Shown: positions 37,204 to 46,729, counted from the stretch's first letter. The stretch is DNA of 47,494 nucleotides from Anabaena subtropica FACHB-260 (GCF_014697105.1 NZ_JACJRF010000043.1:1-47494); one strand, 5' to 3'. The notes: a model not told the origin generated them from the sequence alone. Numbers and translations: made by a program.

Positions 37204-38514
37204 CTAACGTTCTACCTCATCCACTTCCTTGGGAACTCCAGCTGTTAATACCTCATGTCCCGTAGATGTTACTAAAACATCATCCTCAATGCGAATCCCA
37301 ATCCCCACCCAGCGCGGGTCAGTTTCTGGTTGGTCTTCTGCTAATTTTGTATCTGGGACAATATACAATCCTGGCTCTACTGTCAGTACTTGGCCTGGTT
37401 GTAAAATCTGCGGTTTATCGTCACCGTGTTGGTAAACTCCCACATCATGGACATCCAATCCTAACCAATGGCTAGTGCGGTGCATATAGTAAGGTTTATA
37501 TTTTTCTTCCTCAATTAATTTATCAACTTCGCCCTTGAGGATACCAATTTCTACCAAGCCTTCTGTGAGGACGCGCACAGCTGTATCGTGGACTGATTTA
37601 AATGAGTTTCCCGGTTTTACTTGAGCGATCGCTTGTTTTTGCGATTCCAGTACAATTTCATATAGTATTTTTTGCTCTGGCGTAAACTTACCGCTTACTG
37701 GGAATGTGCGGGTAATATCTGAGTTGTAATATCCATAAGCACAACCAGCGTCAATTAATAGCAAGTCTTCATCTTGCATCTGACGATTATTTTCGATGTA
37801 ATGCAGAACGCAAGCATTTACACCAGAAGCCACAATCGATGGGTAAGCAGGCCCCATCCCCCCCCGCAGGCGAAAAATATGTTCGATTTCTGCTTGAATT
37901 TCGTATTCATAACGTCCGGGTACAGCCGATTGCATGGCCTTATTGTGAGCTTCAGTGGCGATCGCCGCAGCTTGACGCATCTGGACTAATTCTGCTTCAC
38001 TTTTAATTAGCCTCATGCTGTGCAGAATCGGGCCTGTATCTTCTATCGCTATTGGCCCTGTACCCCGCTTGGGATAAGTCCGCAGCAGTTGTTGGTAATG
38101 TCTGAGGATGTTGTCATTAAAAGTGCGATCGCGTCCTAAATGATAATAGATGCGATCGGCTTTTTCTAAATACTGGGGTAATTTTTCTTCTAATTCCGAT
38201 ATGGGGTAAGCCTCATCTGCACCATAAATCTCCTTAGCTGCATCTACCCCACACAAATAACCAGTCCACACTTCTTTTTCCCTGTCCTTGGGTTGGACAA
38301 ATAACACAAACTGATGTTCTGGATGATGCGGCGCTAATACAGCTACAGCTTGCGGTTCGTTAAAACCAGTCAGATAGAAAAAATCACTGTCTTGGCGATA
38401 AGTGTATTCGACATCGTTGTGCATTACCGCCATTGGTGCACTGCGAAAAATCGCGGTACCATTGCCAATTTTTGCCATTAATTGCTCACGACGCTGCCGA
38501 TATTCTGCTTGCAT
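37204..38514 (-). CDS. pepP: Xaa-Pro aminopeptidase (aminopeptidase P)
   Basis: This 436-residue M24B metallopeptidase removes the N-terminal residue from peptides with proline second. Its creatinase-like N-domain covers about 1-165 (YRQRREQLMAKIG...). The pita-bread catalytic domain follows, with metal ligands visible: Asp in LLIDAGCAYGYYNSDITR (two Asp), His in SHWLGLDVHDVG, Glu in LTVEPGLYI and Glu in GIRIEDDVL. Length and motifs are standard. It is alone and should act in the cytoplasm in peptide turnover, complementing the prolyl oligopeptidase in this window. Confidence 0.92.
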   Translation of the reverse strand: MQAEYRQRREQLMAKIGNGTAIFRSAPMAVMHNDVEYTYRQDSDFFYLTGFNEPQAVAVLAPHHPEHQFVLFVQPKDREKEVWTGYLCGVDAAKEIYGADEAYPISELEEKLPQYLEKADRIYYHLGRDRTFNDNILRHYQQLLRTYPKRGTGPIAIEDTGPILHSMRLIKSEAELVQMRQAAAIATEAHNKAMQSAVPGRYEYEIQAEIEHIFRLRGGMGPAYPSIVASGVNACVLHYIENNRQMQDEDLLLIDAGCAYGYYNSDITRTFPVSGKFTPEQKILYEIVLESQKQAIAQVKPGNSFKSVHDTAVRVLTEGLVEIGILKGEVDKLIEEEKYKPYYMHRTSHWLGLDVHDVGVYQHGDDKPQILQPGQVLTVEPGLYIVPDTKLAEDQPETDPRWVGIGIRIEDDVLVTSTGHEVLTAGVPKEVDEVER

Positions 38515-39212
38515 AACTGTTAATTTTGATTCTTTTGTATGATTTTACACTAGTAACAACTAGTATTAGCATATTTTCAGTGGTTGCTAATTTAAGTATT
38601 TTAACTAATATTTATTGAAACTCAAGTTTAGTCATCAAAGTTGAGACATCTTTTCAGGTACTCAATAAACTCCAGCTAACTTTAAATAGTTTACAAGTTT
38701 CATGAAAGATTGTTGATATAAATTATATTCGCGTTAATTTCACAAAATAATCAGAATAAATGTTTGTCTCTAACCATTTATATCCTTTGTCAGCGAATCA
38801 TTTTAATTGATGAAAAACTGGGGAGATAATATATAGCCACAGTTATGAATCCATGATTCAAAATAGCCTACAGCCAGGTTAATGGCGGACGATACCTACA
38901 GAATTAAAATCGCCTTTCTGCTTGGCTTTGAGACTTGGATGGTGTACTTGATTATTTAGGAATCTACTATATGTCTAAATATGTTGACATTGTTTACCCC
39001 ATTCAGGAGTTTTAAAATTGTTCAAAACACCCTTGTTTTTTTGATAAAAATGTCTAAAATTAGCCCAGAAAATATATGAAAATCTAACATTCCAGAAAAA
39101 GTATTAGGTGTTGATACAAGAATATTCAAAGTTTAAAGAATGTTATTAACTAACAGAAATTGACCTAAATTATCAGTTAAAACTTTTATGACAGCAAGTT
39201 TAAAAACCCACC
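38515..39212. other. 698-bp intergenic region
   Basis: No gene is visible between aminopeptidase P and the FG-GAP protein. The stretch is AT-rich and must contain both divergent promoters. A less AT-rich block at about 38845-38945 may be repeat-derived but has no convincing terminal repeats. No RNA gene is recognised. Confidence 0.5.
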
Positions 39213-40442
39213 ATGCCAGAACAACAAAGCTTTTCTCAAAGAATAGATAACGCCCTTAAAACATCTTTTGCAAGATCAGCATCTTTAGTATCGAGTGCTT
39301 ACATAAATGATTTAAATCCATCTTCACTATTCACTAGTAGTTCCTCATCAATACAAGCAGAATTACCAATTAACATACCTACAGGTATTAGTGTCAACCC
39401 AAATCCTAATCCTTACTTAACTAGTGCAGCGATTTCACCTGATTTCAATGGTGATGGTAAGGCAGATAAAATTTGGGTGAACACTCAAACAGGTGAGATT
39501 AGAGTTAGGTTGATGAATGGAGCTACCACCCTAGAAGAAGCTTCTCTTGGGCAGTATGACCTAACCACCTGGACTTATGATATTGCTGACTTTAATAGTG
39601 ATGGCAAAACAGACTTCCTGTTGCGGAATAATGCCACAGGTGAAAATGCGATCGCAATTATGGATGGAACCAGAGTTGCTAACTTTGTCTATTTAGATAG
39701 AGTTGATCCAGGTTGGAATGCCAGCATTGGTGATTTTAACGGCGATCGCAAGACCGATATCTACTGGCATAATGCACAAACAGGTCAAAATGCGATTTGG
39801 CTCATGGATGGTACAAACGTTATCAGTGCTAATGTCCTAGATACCGCAGCTGCTGGCTTAACTACCACTATTGTTGATTTTGACGGTAACGGTAAGAGTG
39901 ACATTTTCTGGCGCAATGAAGCCACAGGAGAAAACGTCGTTTGGTTCATGGATGGCGCACAACCCACCAAGTTCGCCCTACAAGCACAAGACCCATCTTG
40001 GACTTATACCCTTGGTGATTTCAACGGTGACTTCAGAACTGATATTCTCTGGCGCAATACCAGCACCGGCGAAAACAAGGTTTGGACAATGAATGGTATC
40101 TTCGTAACTGAAGCTACTTTAAATACTCTTAGCCCTGAGTGGACATCCAGTATTGGTGATTTCAATGGAGACGGTAAAACTGATATCCTATGGCACAACC
40201 AAGCAACTGGTGAAAATACCGCTTGGTTGATGGATGGTACATCAGTCATTAGTGAAGCCTTCCTACCCAGTAATGGTGCAGGCTCCAGAGCATACATCGG
40301 CGATTATAACGGTGATGGCAAGTCTGATATCTACTGGCGCGATCAGGCAAGTGGTACAGACACAATCTGGACTATGGATGGCACAAGAGCGGCTGAAAGC
40401 CCTGTTGTCGATGCTCTAACTCCAGAGTGGTACACTGCATAA
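39213..40442 (+). CDS. FG-GAP/VCBS-type repeat protein
   Basis: The 409-residue protein has a ~75-residue Ser-rich N-terminus, followed by seven ~47-residue repeats. Each starts with a calcium-binding-loop-like D-F-N-G-D-G-K-x-D and continues IxWRN...TGENxxWxMDGTxV. Seven such blades could close into a beta-propeller of the integrin alpha-chain FG-GAP kind. No classical signal peptide is present, so if secreted it would need type I or another non-Sec route. Likely roles are adhesion or cell-surface binding, but none is demonstrated. No secretion gene is adjacent. Confidence 0.8.
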   Translation: MPEQQSFSQRIDNALKTSFARSASLVSSAYINDLNPSSLFTSSSSSIQAELPINIPTGISVNPNPNPYLTSAAISPDFNGDGKADKIWVNTQTGEIRVRLMNGATTLEEASLGQYDLTTWTYDIADFNSDGKTDFLLRNNATGENAIAIMDGTRVANFVYLDRVDPGWNASIGDFNGDRKTDIYWHNAQTGQNAIWLMDGTNVISANVLDTAAAGLTTTIVDFDGNGKSDIFWRNEATGENVVWFMDGAQPTKFALQAQDPSWTYTLGDFNGDFRTDILWRNTSTGENKVWTMNGIFVTEATLNTLSPEWTSSIGDFNGDGKTDILWHNQATGENTAWLMDGTSVISEAFLPSNGAGSRAYIGDYNGDGKSDIYWRDQASGTDTIWTMDGTRAAESPVVDALTPEWYTA

Positions 40443-40511
40443 ATTTTAGAGAGTTGGGAGTTGGGAGTTGGGAAGGATAAATTTACCCAATTCCCAATTC
40501 CCCATCCCTAA

Positions 40512-41279
40512 CTAAAACTTGTAACTCAAAACTTGAACTGTACTACTATCAGGCAAGTTACCAGAAGTAATATTAATACTGTCACTATTACTACGACGCA
40601 CAGTTACGCCTTGCATTAAGGACAGAAATTCATCTAGTGGGGCAATATCGCAAGCCGCAGCATCAGCAGCTTGTGTACGGTAATGTGTAGGAATTACCAG
40701 TTTGGGATTTAATACCTCAACTGCCTGCTTTGCTTCTTGAGCATTGTAGGCTTTATCACTGCCTCCCACGGGTACTAACAAAATATCAGGTCGCCCCATA
40801 AGGATTTTCTGTTCAATAGAAATGGGTGCGGCCGCCCCTCCCAAATGCAGGATATTGACTCCACCCTGTGTCCATTTCCATGCAGTATTCATCCCGAATT
40901 GCCTGCCACCTTTGCGATCGTGGGCTATAGAGATTCCCTGAAATTGTATACCTTGAAACTCGTAAACTCCGGGTTCATATACAAGCTTAGGATTACCAGG
41001 TAATCCATCAACTGCGCCTTCATCTAACAATTGACTACTAATTAATACTAAATTTGCTGTAACTCTTGGTGGACGATAACCAGCCGTACAACCAACTGTC
41101 CGAAATGGATTGACGAGAATTTTCGCCCCACCGCCAGTAAACAGAAAACTGGTATGACCCAACCACTGCACCGATACACCGCTAGATTGTGCATCAGCTT
41201 GGAGATGTGAACCAAGGGTAGAGACAAAAGCTGTGGCTAATCCCGCCCCAGCATAGCCTAGCAACTGTCGTCTTTTCAT
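40512..41279 (-). CDS. UlaG-like metallo-beta-lactamase-fold protein, degenerate metal site
   Basis: The 255-residue protein begins MKRRQLLGYAGAGLATA, a twin-arginine-like signal for export of a folded protein. The rest has the beta-lactamase-fold pattern of UlaG-like proteins (VQWLGHTSFLF, ILVNPF, later IPTHYR). The HxHxDH motif that should follow the second strand is replaced by LISSQLLDEGAV, and the later Asp-bearing loop reads LHLGGAA. At least half of the usual metal ligands are therefore missing, and classical hydrolase activity is doubtful. It starts three bases after the trpG/pabA stop, so both are one transcript. Confidence 0.75.
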   Translation of the reverse strand: MKRRQLLGYAGAGLATAFVSTLGSHLQADAQSSGVSVQWLGHTSFLFTGGGAKILVNPFRTVGCTAGYRPPRVTANLVLISSQLLDEGAVDGLPGNPKLVYEPGVYEFQGIQFQGISIAHDRKGGRQFGMNTAWKWTQGGVNILHLGGAAAPISIEQKILMGRPDILLVPVGGSDKAYNAQEAKQAVEVLNPKLVIPTHYRTQAADAAACDIAPLDEFLSLMQGVTVRRSNSDSINITSGNLPDSSTVQVLSYKF

Positions 41280-41282
41280 TAA

Positions 41283-41882
41283 TTATTCTCGTAACTGTAA
41301 CTGTTCCAGAAAATTCCGCAATAACTGTTTTCCTGAGGATGTAAGAACACTCTCTGGGTGAAACTGGACTCCTTGAATGTGAGGATAGTTCCGGTGTCGC
41401 ACTCCCATAATCGTACCATCATCTACCCAAGCAGTAATTTCTAACACTTCGGGGCAAGTTTGGCGGTCAATTACCAGACTGTGATATCTGGTGGCAATCA
41501 TAGGATTTTCTAATCCTTGAAAAACCCCAACCCCAGCGTGAGTTACCTGAGAAGTTTTGCCGTGCATTAACTCTGGAGCAGAGACAATATTACCACCAAA
41601 CACCTGACCAATGCTTTGATGTCCCAAACATACGCCTAAAATTGGCAAGTTAGTGCCTAATTCTTCAATTAAATTCAAAGATATACCCGCATCTTCTGGA
41701 CGACCAGGCCCAGGAGAAATGACGATCGCATCAGGATTTAATGCCCGAATCTCGTCTAAAGTTATTTTATCGTTGCGAAAAACTTGGATTTCTGATGCCA
41801 CGGGAAACTCAGATGCCAGTTCTCCCAAGTACTGCACCAAGTTGTAAGTAAAGCTGTCGTAATTATCGATGACTATAATCAC
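41283..41882 (-). CDS. trpG: glutamine amidotransferase of anthranilate/aminodeoxychorismate synthase
   Basis: This 199-residue class I glutamine amidotransferase carries the triad C85 ([10 protein letters not shown]), H175 and E177 (VQFHPES), and the family opening [18 protein letters not shown]. It releases ammonia from glutamine for TrpE (anthranilate, tryptophan pathway) or PabB (aminodeoxychorismate, folate pathway); a single protein often serves both, so pabA is an equally valid symbol. No trpE or pabB lies in the window. It follows dgkA by 176 bases and precedes the UlaG-like gene by three. Confidence 0.9.
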   Translation of the reverse strand: MIIVIDNYDSFTYNLVQYLGELASEFPVASEIQVFRNDKITLDEIRALNPDAIVISPGPGRPEDAGISLNLIEELGTNLPILGVCLGHQSIGQVFGGNIVSAPELMHGKTSQVTHAGVGVFQGLENPMIATRYHSLVIDRQTCPEVLEITAWVDDGTIMGVRHRNYPHIQGVQFHPESVLTSSGKQLLRNFLEQLQLRE

Positions 41883-42058
41883 AGCGCCTATAGCTCCTGG
41901 TTACTATTCTTCTCATGTTTAGTTTTCACCAGATTTGAGCTGCTGTAAATGTCATCCCCATAAATGAGGGACTGGGAAGAGAGATTTTTATTTCTTATTT
42001 GTCAGTTTTTAAGCGTGATTGTCTATTTTAAAAATAGGCAAGAGGTTATAAATCAGCT

Positions 42059-42514
42059 CTAGAAAGCTGACATAATTAGAACTACCAAGGGTGGTAGCAA
42101 GAGGATTGCAGCAACTAACACGGCTACCAAGGCGGAAACTAGTACTGCACCAGCAGCACAGTCTTTGGCAATTTTGGCTAATTCGTGGTATGTCTGTTTT
42201 ACAGTCAAGTCAACAAGAGACTCGATTGCTGTATTTAGTAACTCCATCACCAAGACTAAACCGCTAGTGATACCGATAACTGCTATTTCTACTGCTTGCA
42301 GATGTAGGAAAATGCTTAAGGCGATCGCTAAAGCACAAACACTGATATGAATGCGAAAATTACGCTGAGTTTGAAAACTATAGGTAATTCCAGCCCAGGC
42401 ATATTTAAAGCTAATAAATAAATTAGTGGCAACTTGCCAAGAAAGTTCCCGTTCTTTCATTACTAGTGATGGTAGGCTGTTTGGGGTTGGTGGCTGGGAA
42501 ACTTGTTGGGACAT
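42059..42514 (-). CDS. dgkA: diacylglycerol/undecaprenol kinase
   Basis: This 151-residue integral membrane kinase has an N-terminal ~30-residue polar extension, the family opening SFKYAWAGI, hydrophobic helices and the signature ELLNTAIESLVDL (about residues 90-102), followed by a long C-terminal hydrophobic segment. It phosphorylates diacylglycerol or undecaprenol at the cytoplasmic membrane for lipid recycling. It sits 138 bases after ybeY, as in many cyanobacteria where ybeY, dgkA and trpG/pabA follow each other. Confidence 0.88.
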   Translation of the reverse strand: MSQQVSQPPTPNSLPSLVMKERELSWQVATNLFISFKYAWAGITYSFQTQRNFRIHISVCALAIALSIFLHLQAVEIAVIGITSGLVLVMELLNTAIESLVDLTVKQTYHELAKIAKDCAAGAVLVSALVAVLVAAILLLPPLVVLIMSAF

Positions 42515-42652
42515 AGGCTTAAAAATAAAATATGTGGATAGGTCAGTGATAAATCTTCGCCGATTTTAATCTGCTATGTGCTTTTAGGCAATTTTCTCTA
42601 AAAGTATTATAAAAGCATGGCTCAGAATGAATACTGACAGGGATAAAAATAT

Positions 42653-43183
42653 TTAATAATTTAGGTTAATATTAATACCAACAGATTCTAGTAATATTAC
42701 TTGTTGTTTTAGCATCACCATTAAACTTGCTTCATCAGGATGATCCCAGCCCAACAGATGTAGTAAACCGTGAGCTGTTAACCAAGCTAACTCAGTTGAC
42801 AAACTATGATCCTGCTGATTAGCTTGACGTTGTGCCGTATTGATAGAAACAACGATATCACCTAGATACAAAGGTTCAGCCACCATTTCCGGATTTTGTG
42901 GCAAATCTACCTCTAAAGCGGCAAATGCTAAAACGTCTGTAGGTTTGTTTTGTTGACGATATTGGGCATTAATTACTTGAATTTCTGTATCGTCGGTTAA
43001 CCGCAAACAAATTTCATAGCTTGGTGCAGGTGGAAGATGGGAATCAAGAATATCTAACCAGCGACGAAACCAGTCTTCCCAAGTGGCAGAAATAATTTGA
43101 CTATCCACATATCCAGAAGCTTGAGCTGCTTCCGGGGAAAGTTCAAAGAAACAATCTTGTACATCTAGTTCAACTTGTACCAA
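42653..43183 (-). CDS. ybeY: endoribonuclease YbeY
   Basis: The metal-binding motif of this 16S rRNA maturation and ribosome quality-control RNase is intact: [12 protein letters not shown], in which three His bind zinc. The flanking [14 protein letters not shown] and LGDIVVSI segments are standard. At 176 residues it is of usual size, with a ~35-residue N-terminal extension common in cyanobacteria. The start is TTG at 43183, with AGGAG nine bases upstream. Its neighbours are a DUF3285 gene upstream and dgkA downstream. Confidence 0.9.
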   Translation of the reverse strand: MVQVELDVQDCFFELSPEAAQASGYVDSQIISATWEDWFRRWLDILDSHLPPAPSYEICLRLTDDTEIQVINAQYRQQNKPTDVLAFAALEVDLPQNPEMVAEPLYLGDIVVSINTAQRQANQQDHSLSTELAWLTAHGLLHLLGWDHPDEASLMVMLKQQVILLESVGININLNY

Positions 43184-43222
43184 ATACCCATTCTCCTCAG
43201 CACTTGAGATTGTTGCTTACAA

Positions 43223-43378
43223 TTAGCGAGTTAAATAAGCAAGTCCCACAAGGACAGCTAAAAGACCTACGGCAGTCAAGACAAAATGTTTTGCAGAAGT
43301 GCCGCCCTTACGTACCATATTCCGCATGGCAAGCTTGACGTAACTGGGTTGAGATTCTGTTGAAGGGGGGTTACTCAT
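43223..43378 (-). CDS. DUF3285 small membrane protein
   Basis: This 51-residue protein starts MSNPPSTESQPSYVKLAMRN and ends with a single hydrophobic helix (FVLTAVGLLAVLVGLAYL), the DUF3285 layout found in cyanobacteria. The ATG at 43378 is chosen because sequence further upstream in the frame is heptamer repeat. It lies between prfB and ybeY, a place it often holds in cyanobacteria. Function is unknown. Confidence 0.8.
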   Translation of the reverse strand: MSNPPSTESQPSYVKLAMRNMVRKGGTSAKHFVLTAVGLLAVLVGLAYLTR

Positions 43379-43451
43379 AATGATTGAATCAAAAAACGCT
43401 TTTATATATAAATCTAACAGGTCATGGTAAAGAGTGGGAGTTGGGGAAGAG

Positions 43452-43493
43452 TAATGAGTAATGAGTAATGAGTAATGAGTGGTGAGTGATGAG
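43452..43493. repeat. heptanucleotide tandem repeat (TAATGAG)
   Basis: Four perfect copies of TAATGAG (43452-43479) are followed by TGGTGAG and TGATGAG. GGTGTGGGG runs continue to about 43510. It lies in the prfB to DUF3285 spacer and is of the same heptamer class as the repeats in the hmp locus. Confidence 0.75.
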
Positions 43494-43632
43494 GGGTGTG
43501 GGGTGTGGGGAAGATACAGCCCCAACAAAGCGCATCGTTTGAAACCCCATACAAGTTAAGACGATAGCATTGCTGGAGAATTGAAACTCTGACAAATGAC
43601 GGATTCACTACACCCTACACCCTACCCCCCAA

Positions 43633-44755
43633 TTAAGCAGACTCCCCTTCTACGATTTGATTTTCCTGGCGTAGATAGGCTTGAATGAACATATCGAGTT
43701 CACCGTTCATGATATCGGCGATCGCAGTTGTTTCCGCATTGGTACGCAAATCCTTTACCATCTGGTAAGGATGGAATACATAGTTACGGATTTGATTACC
43801 CCAAGAGGCTTCCACCATATCGCCGCGAATTTGGGCGATTTCCTGGGCTTTTTGTTCCTGGGCAATGACCATCAACTTGGCTTTGAGACGAGCGAGGGCT
43901 TTTTCCTTGTTTTGCAACTGGGAACGTTCTTCAGTACAGCGTACAGCGATACCTGTGGGCAGGTGAACCACTCGCACGGCTGTTTCTACTTTGTTGACGT
44001 TCTGTCCACCCTTACCACCAGAACGAGTTGTGGTAATTTCCAAGTCCTTTTCGGGGATATCCAACTGTACAGTGTTATCCAACTGCGGCATCACTTCCAC
44101 CCCAGCAAAACTAGTTTGCCGCTTGCCATTGGCATTGAAAGGTGAAATCCTCACTAAACGATGAGTTCCTGTTTCTGACCGTAAGTAACCATAGGCATAA
44201 CGACCAGTGATTTCCAAGGTGGCTGATTTAATCCCCGCTTCGTCGCCCTCCGATTCTTCGGCTAAAGCTACCTTGTAACCTTGGGCTTCAGCCCAACGGG
44301 TGTACATCCTCAACAGCATAAATGCCCAGTCTTGAGCATCTGTTCCACCAGCACCAGCGTTAATTGTTAATACTGCCCCTTCCGCATCGTAAGGGCCAGA
44401 CAATAACTGCTGTAATTCCCACTGATCGAGATCACGATTGAGCTTGGTAATTGTAGTTTCCGCTTCTTGCAATAGTGCTTCGTCGGTTTCCAATTCCAAC
44501 AACTCAACCACAGCCCTAGTATCTTCTAGATTGGCGTGCCACTGATGATACTGTTCCAGGTGGGCTTTGAGGTCGTTGAGTTCTTGCAGCGTTTTTTGGG
44601 CTTGGTTTTGGTCATCCCAAAATTCTGGCTGTGCTGCTATTTGTTCCAGGTCTTGAATTTTGGCATTGAGTGCAGGTACGTCAAAGATAGTCCTGGGTTT
44701 TACCCAGGCGGCTAGACAACGTTTCAATTTCGCGTTTCAGTTCTAAAACTTCCAT
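43633..44755 (-). CDS. prfB: peptide chain release factor 2, with programmed +1 frameshift
   Basis: RF2 ends translation at UGA and UAA. The true start is the ATG at 44755, beginning [19 protein letters not shown]. After 24 codons an in-frame TGA (44681-44683) stops the zero frame; slipping one base at CTT-TGA-C joins the frame that runs to 43633 (codons from GAC at 44682), giving 373 residues. The codon-recognition tripeptide SPF (204-206) and catalytic GGQ (249-251) are intact. The frameshift is autoregulatory: low RF2 favours slippage and more RF2. Programs that start at the internal ATG 44727 give a wrong N-terminus. It diverges from the repeat protein at 45109. Confidence 0.93.
44680..44696 (-). 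promoter_or_regulatory. prfB frameshift site
   Basis: On the minus strand the site reads CCAGGACTATCTTTGAC. The slippery CTT precedes the TGA stop, and C follows it, a weak-termination context. An AGGA element stands upstream, as a weaker version of the AGGGGG Shine-Dalgarno stimulator in E. coli. Confidence 0.88.
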
Positions 44756-45108
44756 AAAGCTTGCTCAGAATACAGCGCTTTGGATGATATTATATTTTAC
44801 TTTCTGATTTTAGCGGTAATTGGTCAGATTCTTTCGTCACAAAGATGAACCCAGAGCAGATTCTGGCGCTCAAGAAAGAGTCAAAATGATTTTATGTTGC
44901 TGTTACTTGCAGATGATTTTTCTTATGAAGACAAATTTTATTTTAGTTATCAACTAAGAAAAATATTTGTTATGGGTATGAAAATTTAATACAAGATAAT
45001 AGTTAGCGATCGCATCTTTAGTTTGTATATTATTTGAGATATTTTTTTGATCAAAAATTATTTTTATGATAAATTCACTAAATCAACTCGATTTTAGAAG
45101 TTAATGAT
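44756..45108. promoter_or_regulatory. divergent intergenic region prfB / repeat protein
   Basis: This AT-rich 353 bp between divergent genes must hold both promoters. No gene, RNA or repeat of note is visible. A HIP1-like GCGATCGC lies at about 45006-45013. Confidence 0.4.
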
Positions 45109-46299
45109 ATGTCTCTAACTATCTCAAGCGTGCTTGACAGTAATTTCTATCGTGTAGCGAATCCTGACTTAGCTGGTTTGAATGATGCTCAAGCTTTGTC
45201 TCATTTTCAAGCTAGGGGTATAAATGAAGGTCGTTTATTCTCACCATTGATTAGTTTGAGTTTCTACCGATCTAGTAATTCTGACTTGGCAAACTTAAAT
45301 AATAATCAACTATTAAATCATGTAGTCAATCATGGAATCGCTGAGGGACGTATATTTTCTCCTATAGTTAATCTCGACTACTATCGTGAGCGTAACAATG
45401 ATATTGCCAGCTTTAACAATGAGCAATTATTTACTCATTTAAAAAATTCTGGTATTTCTGAAGGACGGGTTTTTTCTCCAATTTTTAATTTCGGTTATTA
45501 TAAAAGTCCTAATTCGGATTTGGCTTCCTTAAATAACTCTCAACTGTTAAATCATTTTGTCATCAATGGCATAAATGAAGGACGTAAGTTTTCATCATAT
45601 TTTGAATTTGATTACTATCGATCTAATAATCGAGATTTAGCTAATTTTAGTAATAATCAGTTATTAAATCATTTCACAATCTATGGGATAGACGAAGGTC
45701 GTAAATCTTCATCTGCCTTTGATGCTGGATATTATAAAAGAAATAATCCAGACTTAGCTACTTTGCGAGGCTTTAATTTAATAGACCACTTTGGGAGATT
45801 TGGTATCCTCGAAGGCCGCCAAGCTACTAATGACTACGCCGGAAATACATTCGCTACTGCTCGTCAAATTACCATAGGTGCAAATTACACTCACATATTT
45901 GAACACGTTGGCACATCTGATGCTTATGACTACTATCGGTTTGATTTGAATCAGGCTAGTAATATTAGACTAGATAACGTTAGTTTTTCCAGAAGTGTAA
46001 TTGAACAAGTCCTTGATAGTAGAGGTAATATTTTAAGTTCTAGAAATACCGCCGTTAGAGGTTCTAGTGCTAATCCTGTCCAAAACTTGCAATTGTCTCC
46101 AGGAACTTACTATATACGCATCCAGCCGCAACAGGGGAATACAATTTACTCTCTGTGGCTTTCTACTAACAATAACTCTGGAAGTACATTAGAACAGTTG
46201 TTATTAGAGGCACAATTGCAGGCAGAGTTGTTGGAGATAATGAGACGAGGTTATTCTAACCTTCTAGACATATCAAGAGGACTAATAAACGCGGTTTAA
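45109..46299 (+). CDS. repeat protein with C-terminal PPC-like domain
   Basis: The 396-residue protein has six ~36-residue repeats (about residues 9-240) of the form YYxxxNxDLAxLNNxQLLxHFxxxGIxEGRxFSP. Repeats of this sort occur in large RTX or hemolysin-type and surface proteins. A pre-peptidase C-terminal-like beta domain follows (about 245-355), with the typical YDYYRFDLNQASNIRL and LSPGTYYIRIQPQ blocks. The last ~40 residues are an L/E-rich helix. There is no peptidase domain, no RTX nonapeptide and no Sec signal peptide. It may be a surface or secreted binding protein. The gene is monocistronic with a divergent prfB neighbour. Confidence 0.75.
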   Translation: MSLTISSVLDSNFYRVANPDLAGLNDAQALSHFQARGINEGRLFSPLISLSFYRSSNSDLANLNNNQLLNHVVNHGIAEGRIFSPIVNLDYYRERNNDIASFNNEQLFTHLKNSGISEGRVFSPIFNFGYYKSPNSDLASLNNSQLLNHFVINGINEGRKFSSYFEFDYYRSNNRDLANFSNNQLLNHFTIYGIDEGRKSSSAFDAGYYKRNNPDLATLRGFNLIDHFGRFGILEGRQATNDYAGNTFATARQITIGANYTHIFEHVGTSDAYDYYRFDLNQASNIRLDNVSFSRSVIEQVLDSRGNILSSRNTAVRGSSANPVQNLQLSPGTYYIRIQPQQGNTIYSLWLSTNNNSGSTLEQLLLEAQLQAELLEIMRRGYSNLLDISRGLINAV

Positions 46300-46557
46300 A
46301 TAATTAACGATGTGTATAGGAATCCGGAATCATTCGTGAGAAAAGCGCATTAGACTATAAAACAAAGGAATTTTTCATTTACAAGGCAAAAAAACTCATT
46401 CCGAAACTACAATTGATTTCTTAAAATATTTTCAATCATTACGTCCTCAAACCAGTGTGTTTTAGATGAAGGCAGAGTATCAGAGAAATTCATATAAAAT
46501 CAAGGCCTATTCTGTATAAACAATCTTCAGTGGCTGATTATGCAGAATTTTTTCGTA

Positions 46558-46678
46558 TAAGGGACTTCCAGAAAATCAATTATCCCATTTACTCAGATAA
46601 TATTTTGTTGTCTTCCCCCTGCTTCCTGCTCTCCTGCCTACCCAGTGATAGGATATTTTTTTAGTTGGAAGTCCCTTA
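46558..46678. mobile_element. 121-bp MITE with 13-bp terminal inverted repeats
   Basis: TAAGGGACTTCCA (46558-46570) and its exact inverse TGGAAGTCCCTTA (46666-46678) bound 95 bp without coding capacity. Eleven bases inward both arms also share ATCC. A solo copy of the same end lies at 29675-29687. No transposase is encoded here, so it must be moved by one elsewhere. It lies in the 430-bp spacer after the repeat protein, which otherwise holds no gene. Confidence 0.8.
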
Positions 46679-46729
46679 CCAGAGCTTAGGAAGAGTATTG
46701 TCGTGTCGTAGACATTGCTCTTTTTTCAA

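Noticed and set aside
43452-43493. Tandem heptamers as a possible CRISPR array
   Set aside because: There are no spacers and the units are only 7 bases long; this is an STRR.
43633-44727. prfB as an ordinary gene starting at ATG 44727
   Set aside because: That start gives a non-family N-terminus. The ATG at 44755 with the CTT-TGA-C frameshift reproduces standard RF2.
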